From contig NZ_AOMD01000018.1 in NCBI RefSeq assembly GCF_000336915.1, positions 1 to 64,000 of the forward strand: a stretch of DNA of 64,000 nt. Reading direction: 5' to 3'. Shown here in pieces: positions 1-10,132 of this stretch (its first letter is position 1; each line of letters begins with the position of its first letter). The notes beneath the pieces were generated by a model. That model was not told the origin of the DNA and made no database searches. It worked only from the letters and a program-made list of their open reading frames with translations. Source of the DNA: Halococcus saccharolyticus DSM 5350 (GTDB lineage Archaea; Halobacteriota; Halobacteria; Halobacteriales; Halococcaceae). The position numbers and the translations under genes were made by a program.

Positions 1-1
1 T

Positions 2-460
2 GGCCAGAACCTGACGATCGGATTCGACGAGACGATCGAGGTCAGCGAGGGCGACGAGCTCACGATGACCTACGGCGGTGTGACGAACCCCGCTGAGATG
101 GGCAACTACACGGTGGGTGTCGCGGTCAACAACGGGACGTTCGCGAACACCACCCTCGACATCGCCGAGGCCAACGAGTCGATGATGACCACCACCGGTG
201 GCACCGAGACCACCGAGGACGGTACCGAGATGACCGAGACCACCGAGGGTGGAGCCGAGATGACTGAAACCACCGAGAGTGGAGCGGAGACCACCGAAAG
301 TGGGGCCGAAACCACCGAAAGTGGCGGTGACGGCGAGACCGCCGCAAACGCCAGCGGTGGCGAAGAGACGACCAGTAGCGGCAACGGTCCGGGCTTCACG
401 CTGGTCGCCGGTGTCGTGGCGCTGCTCGCGGCCGCGCTGGTAGCCGCACGCCGCGACTGA
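2..460 (+). CDS. C-terminal part of a PGF-CTERM surface protein (5' end outside window)
   Basis: The reading frame is open from the left edge, so only the C-terminal ~152 residues are seen. After a short beta-rich segment comes a Thr/Glu-rich stalk built from repeats of the type ETTESGAETTE (about bases 195-345). The tail has the motif GPGF, a hydrophobic segment (TLVAGVVALLAAALVA) and a final ARRD. This is the tripartite PGF-CTERM signal known in haloarchaea to be processed by archaeosortase ArtA, giving a lipid-anchored, probably O-glycosylated surface protein. The function of the ectodomain cannot be judged because the N-terminus is missing. Confidence 0.85.
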   Translation, partial: GQNLTIGFDETIEVSEGDELTMTYGGVTNPAEMGNYTVGVAVNNGTFANTTLDIAEANESMMTTTGGTETTEDGTEMTETTEGGAEMTETTESGAETTESGAETTESGGDGETAANASGGEETTSSGNGPGFTLVAGVVALLAAALVAARRD

Positions 461-652
461 ACCCTCTCGACGCATCGTTCGACGACCTTTTCGCGGCTTT
501 TCGGGAACGCGGCTCGGATGAGCCGAGTGCCACGGCGACGAGTCTCAGCCCACGCCGTAACGAACACGTCTGTAGCGCCGGCTCATCGGGATACCAGCAG
601 TAGTTGTCCCGGAGTGGGGCAGTGTCGTTGGTATCAAGCCGATCGCTTTTGT

Positions 653-1402
653 TCACCCGCTCTCGTGTGCGGCGAAGACTTCGTCGTGGAGCCGATCGGC
701 GACGATATCCATCAGCGATACGAGGTTTGCCGTATCGGCACGGTTGTACGACACCAGGGTCGAGAGCGCCTGCTGGTCACCGCGTTCGTACTGGTGCCAG
801 AGTCTGACCGCGTCCCGGCCCGAGAGGTCCGGCCGATCGCGATCGATCCCGACCGTACGCTCGATGGCTTTCAGGCCGCCAGTGAGATCGAGCTGTCGAC
901 ACGGGTACATGAGATCGACGTGCGGACGATCGATGTCGAGATCGAACGATTGTTCGAGGAAGGGGACATCGAAGCGTTTGCCGTTGAACGTCACGAGGAG
1001 GCTGGCGTCGGTGAGCTGTTCTGCGACCGCTGCCCGGGTGAGGTCCTCTCCACGGACGAGCGTGGTCGTCTCGCCGGCACGGTGAAAGCTCACGGTCGTC
1101 ACGTCGCTGTGACGCGCGTCGAGTCCCGTGGTCTCGATGTCGAAAAAACAGGTCGCGTCGCGGAAGTTCTCGTAGAGCCGCCACCGGCTTGACGAGGGGA
1201 ACGCCTCGTCGAAGAAGGCGGCGTCGCCCGCGTCGAGACGGTCACGCGCGGTTTCGATGAACTCCTGGATGCGGCGCTCGGTCGTCGCGCCGACGCTCGA
1301 GCCGTCGAACGCGTCCCAGTGTGTGACGCCGTCGTTCCAAAGTCGGCGTTCGGTCGCCTCCCCAACGCCGTGGACGGGAATGAAGCTGTTCTCGATGCGC
1401 AC
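653..1402 (-). CDS. RNase H-like (DEDD) exonuclease family protein
   Basis: The protein has 249 residues. Residues ~10-50 (HGVGEATERRLW) look like a helix-hairpin-helix element for DNA binding. From residue ~85 there is an RNase H-fold exonuclease domain: FDIETTG (D88, E90) is the first metal motif, FNGKRFD (D145) the second, and YNRADT (D223) the last acidic ligand. This order matches the RNase_H_2 / YprB-like family of 3'-5' exonuclease-like proteins, common as a stand-alone protein in haloarchaea. The physiological substrate is unknown; a role in DNA or RNA processing is inference. It is transcribed alone, downstream of the carboxylase gene on the same strand. Confidence 0.75.
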   Translation of the reverse strand: MRIENSFIPVHGVGEATERRLWNDGVTHWDAFDGSSVGATTERRIQEFIETARDRLDAGDAAFFDEAFPSSSRWRLYENFRDATCFFDIETTGLDARHSDVTTVSFHRAGETTTLVRGEDLTRAAVAEQLTDASLLVTFNGKRFDVPFLEQSFDLDIDRPHVDLMYPCRQLDLTGGLKAIERTVGIDRDRPDLSGRDAVRLWHQYERGDQQALSTLVSYNRADTANLVSLMDIVADRLHDEVFAAHESG

Positions 1403-1481
1403 ACTTCTCGAAAGGACGGTGTCGACCTAAACGCTTCTCTCGACGCCCGCACGATTTCGCTCCCCGTCTTTGAGGGAGTGG

Positions 1482-3263
1482 TTAGAGGACGGTGCCGTGT
1501 TTCTTGTCGGGCAGCGACTTCTCGACGTCCTCGTAGAACGCGAAGCGTGCTGCGAGCTCCTCGCGGAGGTCGCTCGGCGGCACGATCTCGTCGATCACCA
1601 CCTCGTTCGCCATCCGGTGAACGTCGATGTCCTCGCGGTACTCCTCCCGGAGTTCGGCCTCGCGTTCGGCGCGCTCTTCGTCGTCCTCGATGTCGTCGAG
1701 TCGGTTGCGGTAGACCGCGTTGATCGCGGCCTCGGGTCCCATGATGGCGATCTCGCCCGACGGAAGGCCGAGCGTCGCCTCGGGGTCGTAGGCCGGTCCG
1801 CTCATCGCGTAGATCCCCGCGCCGTAGGCCTTCCGGAGGACGACGCACTGTTTCGGGACCGTCGCCGACGACGTGGCGTAGATCATCTTCTTGCCCTGTT
1901 CGAGGATGCCGTCCTTCTCGACCTGCGAGCCCGCCATGAACCCTGGCGTGTCACAGAGATACAGCAGCGGGATGTTGTAGGCGTCACAGGTCCAGACGAA
2001 CTCCGCGGCCTTCTCGGCCGCATCGGGGAAGATCGCGCCCGCACGGTGGGCGGGCTGGTTCGCGACCACACCCACGGGCCGGCCGTCGATCCGGCAGAAC
2101 GCGGTCACGATCTCCGGGCCGTACTGCTCGCGGAGTTCGAGCACGCTCCCGCGGTCGGCGACGCGATCGATCACCTCGTGGACGTCGTACCCTCGGTTCG
2201 GCTGTTCGGGGATCACCGAATCGATCCCGTCGGGCGATCGTGCGGGCGGAGCGGCGTCGGCGCGGGGTGGTTTCTCGTCCGAGTTGTCCGGCAGGTAGGT
2301 GATGAGCTGGGCGACGAGTTCGCGGGCGTGCTCCTCGTCCTCGGCTACGAGGTCGGCGCTGCCCGATTCGGCGGCGTGGACCTGCGCACCACCGAGGTCC
2401 TGAAGGTCGATCTCCTCGCCGGTCACCATCTCGACCATCCGGGGCGAGGCGATCGCCATCGCACTCATCCCTTCGACCATCACGGTGAAGTCGGCGAACA
2501 CGGGCGTGTAGGCCGCACCGGCGATACAAGGGCCGTAGAGCACGCAGATCTGCGGGACGCGCCCAGACAGCATCGAGTGGTTGTAATAGTATTTCCCGAT
2601 CCCTTCGCGGTTGGCGAAGAAGCCGGTCTGCTGGTCGATCCTCCCACCAGAAGAGTCCATCAGGTAGAGGACCGGCCGACCGGTCTTGAGCGCGCGCTGT
2701 TGCATCCGGAGGAACTTCTCGACGCCCTTCTCGGCCATCGAGCCGGCCTTCACGGTGAAGTCGTTCGCCATCGCGTGGATGTCTCGGCCCTCGAACTCCG
2801 CCGCGCCGGTCAGAAGGCCGTCGCCGGGCAGTCGGGTGTTCGGGTCCGGATCTTCGACTTCGGGACTATCGGGATGCCAGTCGTCGAAGCCCGCGAACCG
2901 GCCGTCCTCGAAGGTGAACCCGCCCTCGCCGAACCAGAGGTCGAGCCGGTCGCGGACGAACAGTTTGCCCTGGTCGTCGAGGCGCTCTCTGTACTTCTCG
3001 GGCCCGCCGAGTTCGATGTCCGTGATCTCCTCGCGCAGGCGCTCCTCGCGCTCGGTCGGGCCGTGATCTGCTGTCCCAACTGACCCCTCAGATTCGCGTG
3101 ATTTGGACTCGGACGACTCGGTCTCGGGCGGTTCGACGCTCACCGTGGATTCTTCGGCGTCACCGACGTAGACCGTGACGTTCTCGCCGACGTGTTCTGC
3201 CAGCGCACTCCCGACAACACGTGCCTCCTCGTCGCTCGCGTCCCCACCGATGCGGATGTCCAT
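1482..3263 (-). CDS. pccB: Acyl-CoA (propionyl-CoA-type) carboxylase, carboxyltransferase beta subunit
   Basis: The carboxyltransferase subunit moves CO2 from biotin to acyl-CoA (propionyl- or acetyl-CoA), giving methylmalonyl- or malonyl-CoA. The start chosen is ATG 3263 (MDIRIGGDA); an upstream in-frame ATG adds a non-conserved stretch. With 593 residues it is longer than the usual ~515. Residues 1-35 form a small domain and 36-75 an acidic linker. The crotonase-fold carboxyltransferase core follows, with DSSGGR (203-208) and the oxyanion-hole segment GPCIAGAAY (244-252). No biotin carboxylase or biotin-carrier gene is adjacent, so the partner must be encoded elsewhere. Specificity between propionyl- and acetyl-CoA cannot be decided here. 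Confidence 0.88.
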   Translation of the reverse strand: MDIRIGGDASDEEARVVGSALAEHVGENVTVYVGDAEESTVSVEPPETESSESKSRESEGSVGTADHGPTEREERLREEITDIELGGPEKYRERLDDQGKLFVRDRLDLWFGEGGFTFEDGRFAGFDDWHPDSPEVEDPDPNTRLPGDGLLTGAAEFEGRDIHAMANDFTVKAGSMAEKGVEKFLRMQQRALKTGRPVLYLMDSSGGRIDQQTGFFANREGIGKYYYNHSMLSGRVPQICVLYGPCIAGAAYTPVFADFTVMVEGMSAMAIASPRMVEMVTGEEIDLQDLGGAQVHAAESGSADLVAEDEEHARELVAQLITYLPDNSDEKPPRADAAPPARSPDGIDSVIPEQPNRGYDVHEVIDRVADRGSVLELREQYGPEIVTAFCRIDGRPVGVVANQPAHRAGAIFPDAAEKAAEFVWTCDAYNIPLLYLCDTPGFMAGSQVEKDGILEQGKKMIYATSSATVPKQCVVLRKAYGAGIYAMSGPAYDPEATLGLPSGEIAIMGPEAAINAVYRNRLDDIEDDEERAEREAELREEYREDIDVHRMANEVVIDEIVPPSDLREELAARFAFYEDVEKSLPDKKHGTVL

Positions 3264-3667
3264 GTTCTTCGATGCGCAAGAATTGCGGAAAGGGTTTTCC
3301 ATGCTGGCCCGCGTCGGGTGAACCCGAAACTATTGCTACTTCGGCTGGTGTCACCGGAGTCTGTAGTATCGGAAACCGCTGCGATGCCGACACAAGTGAG
3401 AACCGCGGACCACATACCCTCCCAGCCGATTCGCTCGCTCCACTCGCTCATCCACCGTCAGAGCGAATCTCTGACGAGCCTGCGCTCGCATTGCTCGCGC
3501 AGACCTCGCGCGAGTCGTGCGCTACGCGCGCTCACGGTCGTGCCTCCCCGTTCGCGCAGTCGGCGGCCCTCACTTCGTTCGCGCCGCCCGCGCACTCCCG
3601 CGCGCCACTCCACGGCTACATTGTCGGAAGTCGCGTCGGGCGATAGGCATTCGAGCTACTCTAACCC
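3264..3667. other. Intergenic region holding a dispersed repeat
   Basis: This ~400 bp gap between two minus-strand genes has no convincing gene. Short open frames in it have an Arg/Ser-rich composition unlike haloarchaeal proteins. Most of it is the repeat element described separately. The left part must carry the promoter of the carboxylase gene. Confidence 0.6.
3393..3609 (+). repeat. Dispersed palindrome-rich intergenic element, copy 1 (longest)
   Basis: This copy begins with GTGAGAACCGCGGACCAC, continues through CCCAGCCGATTCGCTCGC and CTCGCTCATCC, and ends with CTCCCGCGCGCCAC. The same ordered blocks occur at 25091-25213 and, inverted, at 9033-9155. It is about 90 bp longer than the other two because of an extra internal stretch rich in CGCGAG/CTCGCG palindromes. 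All three lie between genes. It resembles REP/MITE-like elements of other prokaryotes. No terminal inverted repeats or target duplication were demonstrated. Confidence 0.7.
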
Positions 3668-4885
3668 TCATTCCGAGACCGCTTCCGCGAGCGCGACCGT
3701 CTCCTCGGTCGTCCCGTCGCTCACGACGGCGTGGGTGATGTCACCCTCCGTCCAGACGATGATCGTTCGTCCTTCGAGCGTGGCCGCGGTGGCGTCGTCG
3801 CCGTTCACCGAGACGGCGGTCCCGTTGAGTTCGTCGTAGGGGAGGCTCTCGGCATCGGTCGTGAGGAGCGTGGCGTTCGACGCTCCGTCGGCGTACTGCT
3901 GGGCGACGGTCGTTCCGCCGCCGGCGCTCGTCACGACGGCTCCCTCGAAGGCGAACCCGTCGGCGTCGAGCGTCGGCAGGTCGCGGTCGGTCGCGTCCTG
4001 TGTTGCTCCGAATTCGTCGTAGGTCGTCGCCCCGACCGCACTGTCACGATCAGTCGGTGGTGCGAACGTGCTCTCGTCGATGCTGACGTTGAACCGCTGG
4101 TCGTCGTAGCGCACCACGGTCGCGTTCGTACCGTCGCTCACGCGCTGTTTGAGCACCCGGTCGTCCTCCGTCGCGATCCAGATCGTCCCGGCGACGTCGA
4201 CGCTCTCGTTTTCGTGTTCGATTTCGACGACGTAGGCCTCGGTTCTGTTGAGCGTCTCGGTTCCGGTGTTGGTTGCAGTAAGGTTCGTCTCGGACCAGTT
4301 CGCGGGTGCCGACTGCTTTGCGTCCTCCCACTCCGTTGTCAGCTCCTCACAGTCAAGCGAGGAGACGTTCTCATGGATCATCGAGACGTTCGCCTGCACC
4401 GCCGAGGCGTTCACGTCGTCCGGAAGAGTGGGCTGGTTCGGCAGCTCTGCCTCATCCGCTCTGCTCTGGACGGCCTCACAGACCTCGCTTGCCTCCCACG
4501 ACGACGCGTTCTCGACGTTCCACGTCCGCTGGACGCCGATTTCGGGAGCGGAGACCCACGCAACGCTTTCGTTCGTTCCGGCCGTCATTGTCGTGTCGTT
4601 GTACGTCGCGCTCACGCGCGCTCCCTCCTCGGCAAGCGCGTACTCGACGGTCGCGGATCGTTCGTCGGTCGCGTTCGAGACCGTGACGTCGGCGCTGCCG
4701 GTCAGAGTTTCGGCGTTCCGATACTGGTCGTGAGCGTTCTCGAGAACCGTCTCCCCGGACGGTCCATCGGGAGTCGACTGGGCGAACGCCACGCCGCCGA
4801 CGGCCCCCACGACGAGCACCAGCGCGAGGGCGACGGCAGGCGAGACGCGCCCCCGATCCCCGCGACTGTCCTCTTGGTCAGCCAT
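3668..4885 (-). CDS. Membrane-anchored LolA-like / DUF4367-type extracytoplasmic protein
   Basis: ATG 4885 (MADQEDSRGDRG) is the probable start; the open frame runs further but with atypical sequence. The product has 405 residues. Residues ~15-35 form one hydrophobic N-terminal segment (ALALVLVVGAVGGVAFA), acting as signal or anchor. The rest is acidic, extracytoplasmic and has many N-x-S/T sequons. The pattern of a beta-rich N-terminal half followed by a C-terminal domain ending EGRTIIVWTEGDITHAV fits the LolA/DUF4367 fold seen in haloarchaeal outer proteins near ABC transporters. Its stop faces the repeat element. It is divergent from the MacB-type ABC operon, so functional linkage is possible but unproven. 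Confidence 0.6.
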   Translation of the reverse strand: MADQEDSRGDRGRVSPAVALALVLVVGAVGGVAFAQSTPDGPSGETVLENAHDQYRNAETLTGSADVTVSNATDERSATVEYALAEEGARVSATYNDTTMTAGTNESVAWVSAPEIGVQRTWNVENASSWEASEVCEAVQSRADEAELPNQPTLPDDVNASAVQANVSMIHENVSSLDCEELTTEWEDAKQSAPANWSETNLTATNTGTETLNRTEAYVVEIEHENESVDVAGTIWIATEDDRVLKQRVSDGTNATVVRYDDQRFNVSIDESTFAPPTDRDSAVGATTYDEFGATQDATDRDLPTLDADGFAFEGAVVTSAGGGTTVAQQYADGASNATLLTTDAESLPYDELNGTAVSVNGDDATAATLEGRTIIVWTEGDITHAVVSDGTTEETVALAEAVSE

Positions 4886-5020
4886 TAAACGGTGTTGGAA
4901 CTTGTGGGGTAAATACTCACGGTCGGTCGTCCCGATGGATCGGCGTGAAAGAATCCCGATCCACCGCGACGGCACGAACCCCGGCAATCTTCATGGTTCT
5001 GAGTCCCGTAGTGACTCCCA

Positions 5021-5836
5021 GTGAGCCAGCCTGCCTCCACGACGGGATCGACCGAAGACACATCCGTGGTGCGCCTCGCCGATGTCCGGAAAACCTACGA
5101 TCTCGGCGGCACCGTCGAGGCGCTCGCCGGCGTCTCGCTGACGCTCGACGAGGGATCGTACACCGCTGTGATGGGGCCGAGCGGGTCGGGCAAGAGCACC
5201 CTCCTCAACCTCGTTGGTGCGCTCGACACGCCCGACGAGGGCAGTGTCGAGGTCGCGGGCCACGACGTCGCCATCGACTCCGAAGACGACCGCGCCGCGA
5301 TCCGCGGGACCGAGATCGGCTTCGTCTTCCAGACGTTCAACCTGATGCCCCGGTCGAACGCCGTCGAGAACGTCACACTCCCCCTCGTGTTCGACGACTG
5401 GTCGCGCGACCGGCGGCGCGAGCGCGCACGGGAGGTGCTGGAGCGGGTCGGGCTCGGCGACCGACTCGATCACCGCCCGACCGAACTTTCGGGGGGCCAG
5501 CGCCAGCGGGTTGCGATCGCGCGGGCGCTCGCACCCGATCCGTCGGTCGTACTCGCCGACGAGCCCACGGGAAACATCGACACTGAAACCGGGAACGAGA
5601 TCATGGCGCTGCTCGGCGAGGTACACGCCCGCGGGAACACCATCCTGCTCGTGACCCACGAGCGCCGGATCGCGGAACACGCCGATCGAATCGTCCACAT
5701 CCGTGACGGCGTGATCGAATCGATCGAGCAGCTCGACACCGACGAGCACGACACCGCCGACCACGACGACAGAGCGGCGGGCGATCGGTCCGGAGAGCGC
5801 CACTCGGCGGACGGCTCGATCGGGCGGGACGAGTGA
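5021..5836 (+). CDS. MacB/LolD-type ABC transporter ATP-binding protein
   Basis: GTG 5021 is the start. The 271-residue ATPase has Walker [10 protein letters not shown] (52-60), the Q-loop [10 protein letters not shown] (~101-110), the signature LSGGQ (156-160), Walker B VVLADE (176-181) and a switch His in LLVTHE. The spacing and the NLMP/NLV sequences are typical of the LolD/MacB/FtsE group, whose partners are FtsX-like permeases that pull lipids, peptides or drugs from the membrane. The His/Asp-rich C-terminal tail (~240-271) is low complexity. It overlaps or abuts the permease gene at 5836, so the two are co-translated. Confidence 0.9.
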   Translation: MSQPASTTGSTEDTSVVRLADVRKTYDLGGTVEALAGVSLTLDEGSYTAVMGPSGSGKSTLLNLVGALDTPDEGSVEVAGHDVAIDSEDDRAAIRGTEIGFVFQTFNLMPRSNAVENVTLPLVFDDWSRDRRRERAREVLERVGLGDRLDHRPTELSGGQRQRVAIARALAPDPSVVLADEPTGNIDTETGNEIMALLGEVHARGNTILLVTHERRIAEHADRIVHIRDGVIESIEQLDTDEHDTADHDDRAAGDRSGERHSADGSIGRDE

Positions 5837-5838
5837 CG

Positions 5839-7095
<1,257 letters not shown>

Positions 7096-7114
7096 TGCGC
7101 CCTCTATTTGTCGA

Positions 7115-7267
7115 TTACTCGTCTGCCGACTCATCGCCGTGCCGGAGTCGCTTTCGAACCGCTCTGACGCCGGTTGCAAGAACAGCTACCGTACCGATTA
7201 CCGCGGTGCCGATCGCCAGCACCCACGGCCCTCGCGGTTCCCACGCGTCGTCCGAGCGATCGGTCAT
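7115..7267 (-). CDS. Small single-TM membrane protein after fbp
   Basis: The 50-residue protein starts at ATG 7267, one base after the fbp stop codon, so it is probably translated as the third gene of the aldolase-FBPase operon. It has one transmembrane segment (PWVLAIGTAVIGTVAVLAT) and a basic then acidic tail (RAVRKRLRHGDESADE), giving an inside-positive C-terminus. I do not recognise a family. It could be a membrane tether or an unrelated small protein. Confidence 0.5.
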   Translation of the reverse strand: MTDRSDDAWEPRGPWVLAIGTAVIGTVAVLATGVRAVRKRLRHGDESADE

Positions 7268-7268
7268 C

Positions 7269-8153
7269 TCACTCGTCACCGACCGCCGCTTCGAGGCCAT
7301 CGATCAGCTCCGCGTTGCCGAGGTGGACTGGCACTCGATCGTGGAGATCATCGGGATCGACGTCGAGCAGCGAGCGCTCGCCGTCCGAAGACTTCCCGCC
7401 CGCCGACTCGACGATGTACGCCATCGGATTCCCCTCGAACTGGAGACGGAGCTTGCCCTCGGGAGCGGAGTCGAGCGCCGGGTAGGCGAACACGCCGCCG
7501 TAGGTCATCACCTGGTTCACGTCGCCGATCATCGCGCCGCCGTAACGGAGCTTCAGCGAGGTGTCCGACTCGATCTCGCGCGCGTAGTCGGTGAATTCCT
7601 CTGTCCAGTCGGGGACACGGCCGCCGAACCCGTACACCGTCGGATCGTCGGGCAGAGAGATGTCCTCGCGGGCGGTGTGGCGCTCGCCGTCGCTGATGAC
7701 GTATTCCGTCACGCTTCCGTCGACGGCGGCCACCATCGTCGTGATCGGGCCGAGGAGGACGTAGGCGGCGGCGACGAGGTCGCGGCCGCGTGCGGGGAGC
7801 GCGGCGTCGTAGACCGCGACGATCGTCCCCATCGCGTTGTTCGGCTTGAGATTGGAAGAGCCGTCGAGGGGATCGACCGCGACCGCCAACCCACCGTCAC
7901 CGCTGTCCGCTGTTTCTTCGTCGGCCCCGATGACCGCTTCGCGCTCCTCGCTCGCGTAGCTACCGACGCCGTCGATCGCGAGCAGTCGCTCTTCGAGGAG
8001 CTGGTCGGCGTGAACGTCCGCCGCGAGCTGGTCCTCCCCACTAGGATTCTCGCCCTCGACGTACTCGCGTCGGCCGACGAGCCCCTCGCGGATCTCGGGG
8101 GTCGTCCCGGCGACGATGTCGAGGATCGCTTCGATCGTCGATGCGTGACTCAT
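7269..8153 (-). CDS. fbp: Fructose-1,6-bisphosphatase, class I
   Basis: This enzyme hydrolyses fructose-1,6-bisphosphate to fructose-6-phosphate in gluconeogenesis. The 294-residue protein carries the metal and phosphate motif VDPLDGSSN (residues 93-101), an upstream acidic SEE motif (68-70) and the substrate-binding GGVFAYPAL region with [11 protein letters not shown] near the C-terminus. All are characteristic of the FBPase/IMPase superfamily, class I branch. It lies 3 bp downstream of the aldolase gene, in the order of the pathway, so the two consecutive gluconeogenic steps are co-expressed. Confidence 0.93.
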   Translation of the reverse strand: MSHASTIEAILDIVAGTTPEIREGLVGRREYVEGENPSGEDQLAADVHADQLLEERLLAIDGVGSYASEEREAVIGADEETADSGDGGLAVAVDPLDGSSNLKPNNAMGTIVAVYDAALPARGRDLVAAAYVLLGPITTMVAAVDGSVTEYVISDGERHTAREDISLPDDPTVYGFGGRVPDWTEEFTDYAREIESDTSLKLRYGGAMIGDVNQVMTYGGVFAYPALDSAPEGKLRLQFEGNPMAYIVESAGGKSSDGERSLLDVDPDDLHDRVPVHLGNAELIDGLEAAVGDE

Positions 8154-8156
8154 CGG

Positions 8157-8951
8157 TCAGTCGAGCGCGGCGTCGACCGACGCCTCCTCGAAGATCACCT
8201 GTTCGAGCGCGTCGAGGAGTTCGGTCGGGTTCTCGCGCTGCCAGATGTTCCGGCCGACCGCGAGCCCCGCACCACCGGCGTCGATCACCGACTTCACGCT
8301 CTCGAGGAACGCCTCATCCGAGACCTTCGACCCACCGGACATGATGACTTTCGTGCCGTTCGGTCCGCCCGCCGCCCGGACGGCGTGTTCCATCGCGTCG
8401 CGGCTGCCGGGGTACTTGACTTTCGCGACATCGGCCCCGAGTTCGAGCGCCTGTCGTGCGGCGTAGGCGATGGTTCCGGCGCTCGTGTCGTTTTTGAGTC
8501 CCTGTCCGCGAGGGTACGACCACATCACGGAGGGGAGATCGTACTCCCGGGCGGCCTCGTGGGCGTCGCGGAACTCCTCGGCCATCTCGATCTCGTGGTT
8601 CGAGCCACCGTAGAGGGTGAACCCGATCGCGTCCGCGCCCAGGTCGGCGGCGTACTCGACCGAGCAGTTTACTGCACTATCCGGCTCGCCCATCCAGAGG
8701 TTCGAGGTGCCGTTGAGCTTCGCCACCAGCGCGACGTCGTCCTCGTAGGAGGGGTAGTACCCCTCGGCGATCCCCTTCTGGACCGCGATCGACGTGACTG
8801 CGTCGTGGGTTGCGACATCAAAGACGGTCTGGGGGTCCATCCGCTCTTCGAGTCCTTCGAAGTCGGTCGGACCGTGTTCGAGGCCGTGATCGTAGGCGAG
8901 TATCAGGATCTTGCCGTCGCGCGCGATCGCCGAATCGTCGAGTGCGAGCAT
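8157..8951 (-). CDS. fba: Class I fructose-bisphosphate aldolase (DhnA/FbaB family)
   Basis: This archaeal-type class I aldolase has 264 residues. Characteristic segments are LAYDHGLEHGP (18-28), the Schiff-base lysine region VAKVKYPG (K177/K179), GGSKV (206-210) and the C-terminal phosphate-binding AVGRNIWQRE. It condenses dihydroxyacetone phosphate and glyceraldehyde-3-phosphate. The family also includes 2-amino-3,7-dideoxy-heptulosonate synthase of the archaeal shikimate route, but the adjacent fbp argues for the aldolase. It is first gene of a minus-strand operon (fba-fbp-small membrane protein). Confidence 0.9.
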   Translation of the reverse strand: MLALDDSAIARDGKILILAYDHGLEHGPTDFEGLEERMDPQTVFDVATHDAVTSIAVQKGIAEGYYPSYEDDVALVAKLNGTSNLWMGEPDSAVNCSVEYAADLGADAIGFTLYGGSNHEIEMAEEFRDAHEAAREYDLPSVMWSYPRGQGLKNDTSAGTIAYAARQALELGADVAKVKYPGSRDAMEHAVRAAGGPNGTKVIMSGGSKVSDEAFLESVKSVIDAGGAGLAVGRNIWQRENPTELLDALEQVIFEEASVDAALD

Positions 8952-9405
8952 ACGTGAACCACCCGCGATGGCGACTAATAGTTTGTGTGAAAGACCGGGA
9001 CACCCGTCGATGTGTCTCGTGGGTTACGGTCTGGCGGTGGCGCGCGGGAGGGCGTCGAAGACGCCCGACTCGTGCGAGGGATGACTGAGCGAACGAGCGG
9101 AGCGAGTGAGCGAAGGAGTCGGTCGGGGAGACGTGTGGCCTGCGGTTCTCATTTGTATCGTGATCGTCGTCGACGAGACGGTATCATCGCCAAATTCCGT
9201 CATACGCCCGTTCAGACACTTCCGACAAACAGTATCACTCCGTCCAGTCGTCTTCTGAGATGGTGGTTCGGCGGAAGTCCCTCGTCACACGGGGCTCGGT
9301 GGGGGTAACTGCTCGTCATCACCACCGACGGGCCGTAGCGTGCCGGGGAACAAAAGCTCCCTGTCGTACGGATCGGCGTAGGTTGGATGGTTCGAACGAG
9401 CGCAC
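8952..9405. other. Intergenic region with repeat copy 2
   Basis: This gap lies between the aldolase start and the end of the HTH_10 gene, both on the minus strand. It contains the inverted copy of the dispersed element (9033-9155) and ~250 bp in which I see no gene. The aldolase promoter should be in the first ~80 bases. Confidence 0.6.
9033..9155 (-). repeat. Dispersed intergenic element, copy 2 (inverted)
   Basis: Read on the minus strand it starts AATGAGAACCGCAGGCCAC, passes CCTTCGCTCACTCGCTCC and CATCCCTCGCACGAGTCG, and ends CTCCCGCGCGCCACCGCC. This is the same block order as the copies at 3393-3609 and 25091-25213. Length is close to the copy at 25.1 kb. Confidence 0.7.
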
Positions 9406-10044
9406 CTACGCGAACACCTGGCCGAACAGTGCGCTCTCGCCACGGTGGAGTCGTTCGAGAAACGCCGACTTGCTGATCCCGATCTCCGCCGCGACCTCCG
9501 CGGCGGTCGCCCCGCGCGGTACGGCGAAGTAGTCCATCCCGACGGCGGTCCGAAGCGCCTCCTCCTGTCGTGGGGTGAGGTCCCACTGCTGGACGACCGT
9601 GCTCTCGTCCTCTGCACCCAACGGATAAGTCCGTTCGAGCGTGACGCCGACGGTCTCGCCGGCTGTATCGAGTACCCCGCGGAGGACTTCTTGGCCCACC
9701 ACCGCGCCGGTGAGCGTTGCACTCCCATCACGATACTGGAGCGACTCGACCATGAACCCCGCACTCACGAGGTCGTGGACCACACAGAGGTGTTTCGAGA
9801 GACACCGCCCGTTCCGCCGGCCGTCGACCGACGAGACGTGGAGATATCGAATGCGGTCGTCGGCGTCGAGCGACGCTACGAACGCCTCGGAGTCGGGTGC
9901 GGTGAACCGCAACAGTGCGTAGCCGTCCGCTCGGAGCTGGGGCGGCCGTGCGTCGACGGTCACTCCTGCCGCGCGCGTGGCGTCAGCCAGCGGACAGTCG
10001 TCGTTCTGTACTTTGAATTCGACCACGAGACACTCGTCGATCAT
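9406..10044 (-). CDS. Bat-type HTH_10 transcriptional regulator, divergent from paa
   Basis: The 212-residue protein has an N-terminal sensor-like domain of the bacterio-opsin-activator group (~1-150) and a C-terminal HTH_10 domain. The latter contains LTPRQEEALRTAVGMDYFAV and TAAEVAAEIGISKSAFLERL (~155-205), diagnostic of haloarchaeal Bat family DNA-binding proteins. It starts 88 bp from, and divergent to, paaA. It is therefore the best candidate for regulator of phenylacetate degradation, perhaps sensing phenylacetyl-CoA. That role is inferred from position only. Confidence 0.85.
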   Translation of the reverse strand: MIDECLVVEFKVQNDDCPLADATRAAGVTVDARPPQLRADGYALLRFTAPDSEAFVASLDADDRIRYLHVSSVDGRRNGRCLSKHLCVVHDLVSAGFMVESLQYRDGSATLTGAVVGQEVLRGVLDTAGETVGVTLERTYPLGAEDESTVVQQWDLTPRQEEALRTAVGMDYFAVPRGATAAEVAAEIGISKSAFLERLHRGESALFGQVFA

Positions 10045-10062
10045 GGATAGGGTATGACACAG

Positions 10063-10074
10063 TTACATATAAAC
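10063..10074. promoter_or_regulatory. Shared TATA-like element between regulator and paaA
   Basis: TTACATATAAAC reads as a TATA box in both directions. On the minus strand TTTATATG lies ~30 bp upstream of the regulator ATG (10044), consistent with a leaderless transcript. On the plus strand it lies ~60 bp before the paaA ATG (10133), giving a short leader. A single AT-rich element in an otherwise GC-rich spacer suggests bidirectional or mutually exclusive use. Confidence 0.45.
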
Positions 10075-10132
10075 TCCGTTCATGAACGGGTCAAAGTCTA
10101 TCCGGTCCCGCGTACAAGATAGTGACAGAACG

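Noticed and set aside
195-345. Short tandem repeats at the left edge as a CRISPR or mobile repeat
   Set aside because: They are in-frame Thr/Glu codon repeats of a surface-protein stalk with no spacer structure.
1470-3083. 537-codon open frame antisense to the carboxylase
   Set aside because: It is a composition-driven mirror of the carboxylase gene with no recognisable motif.
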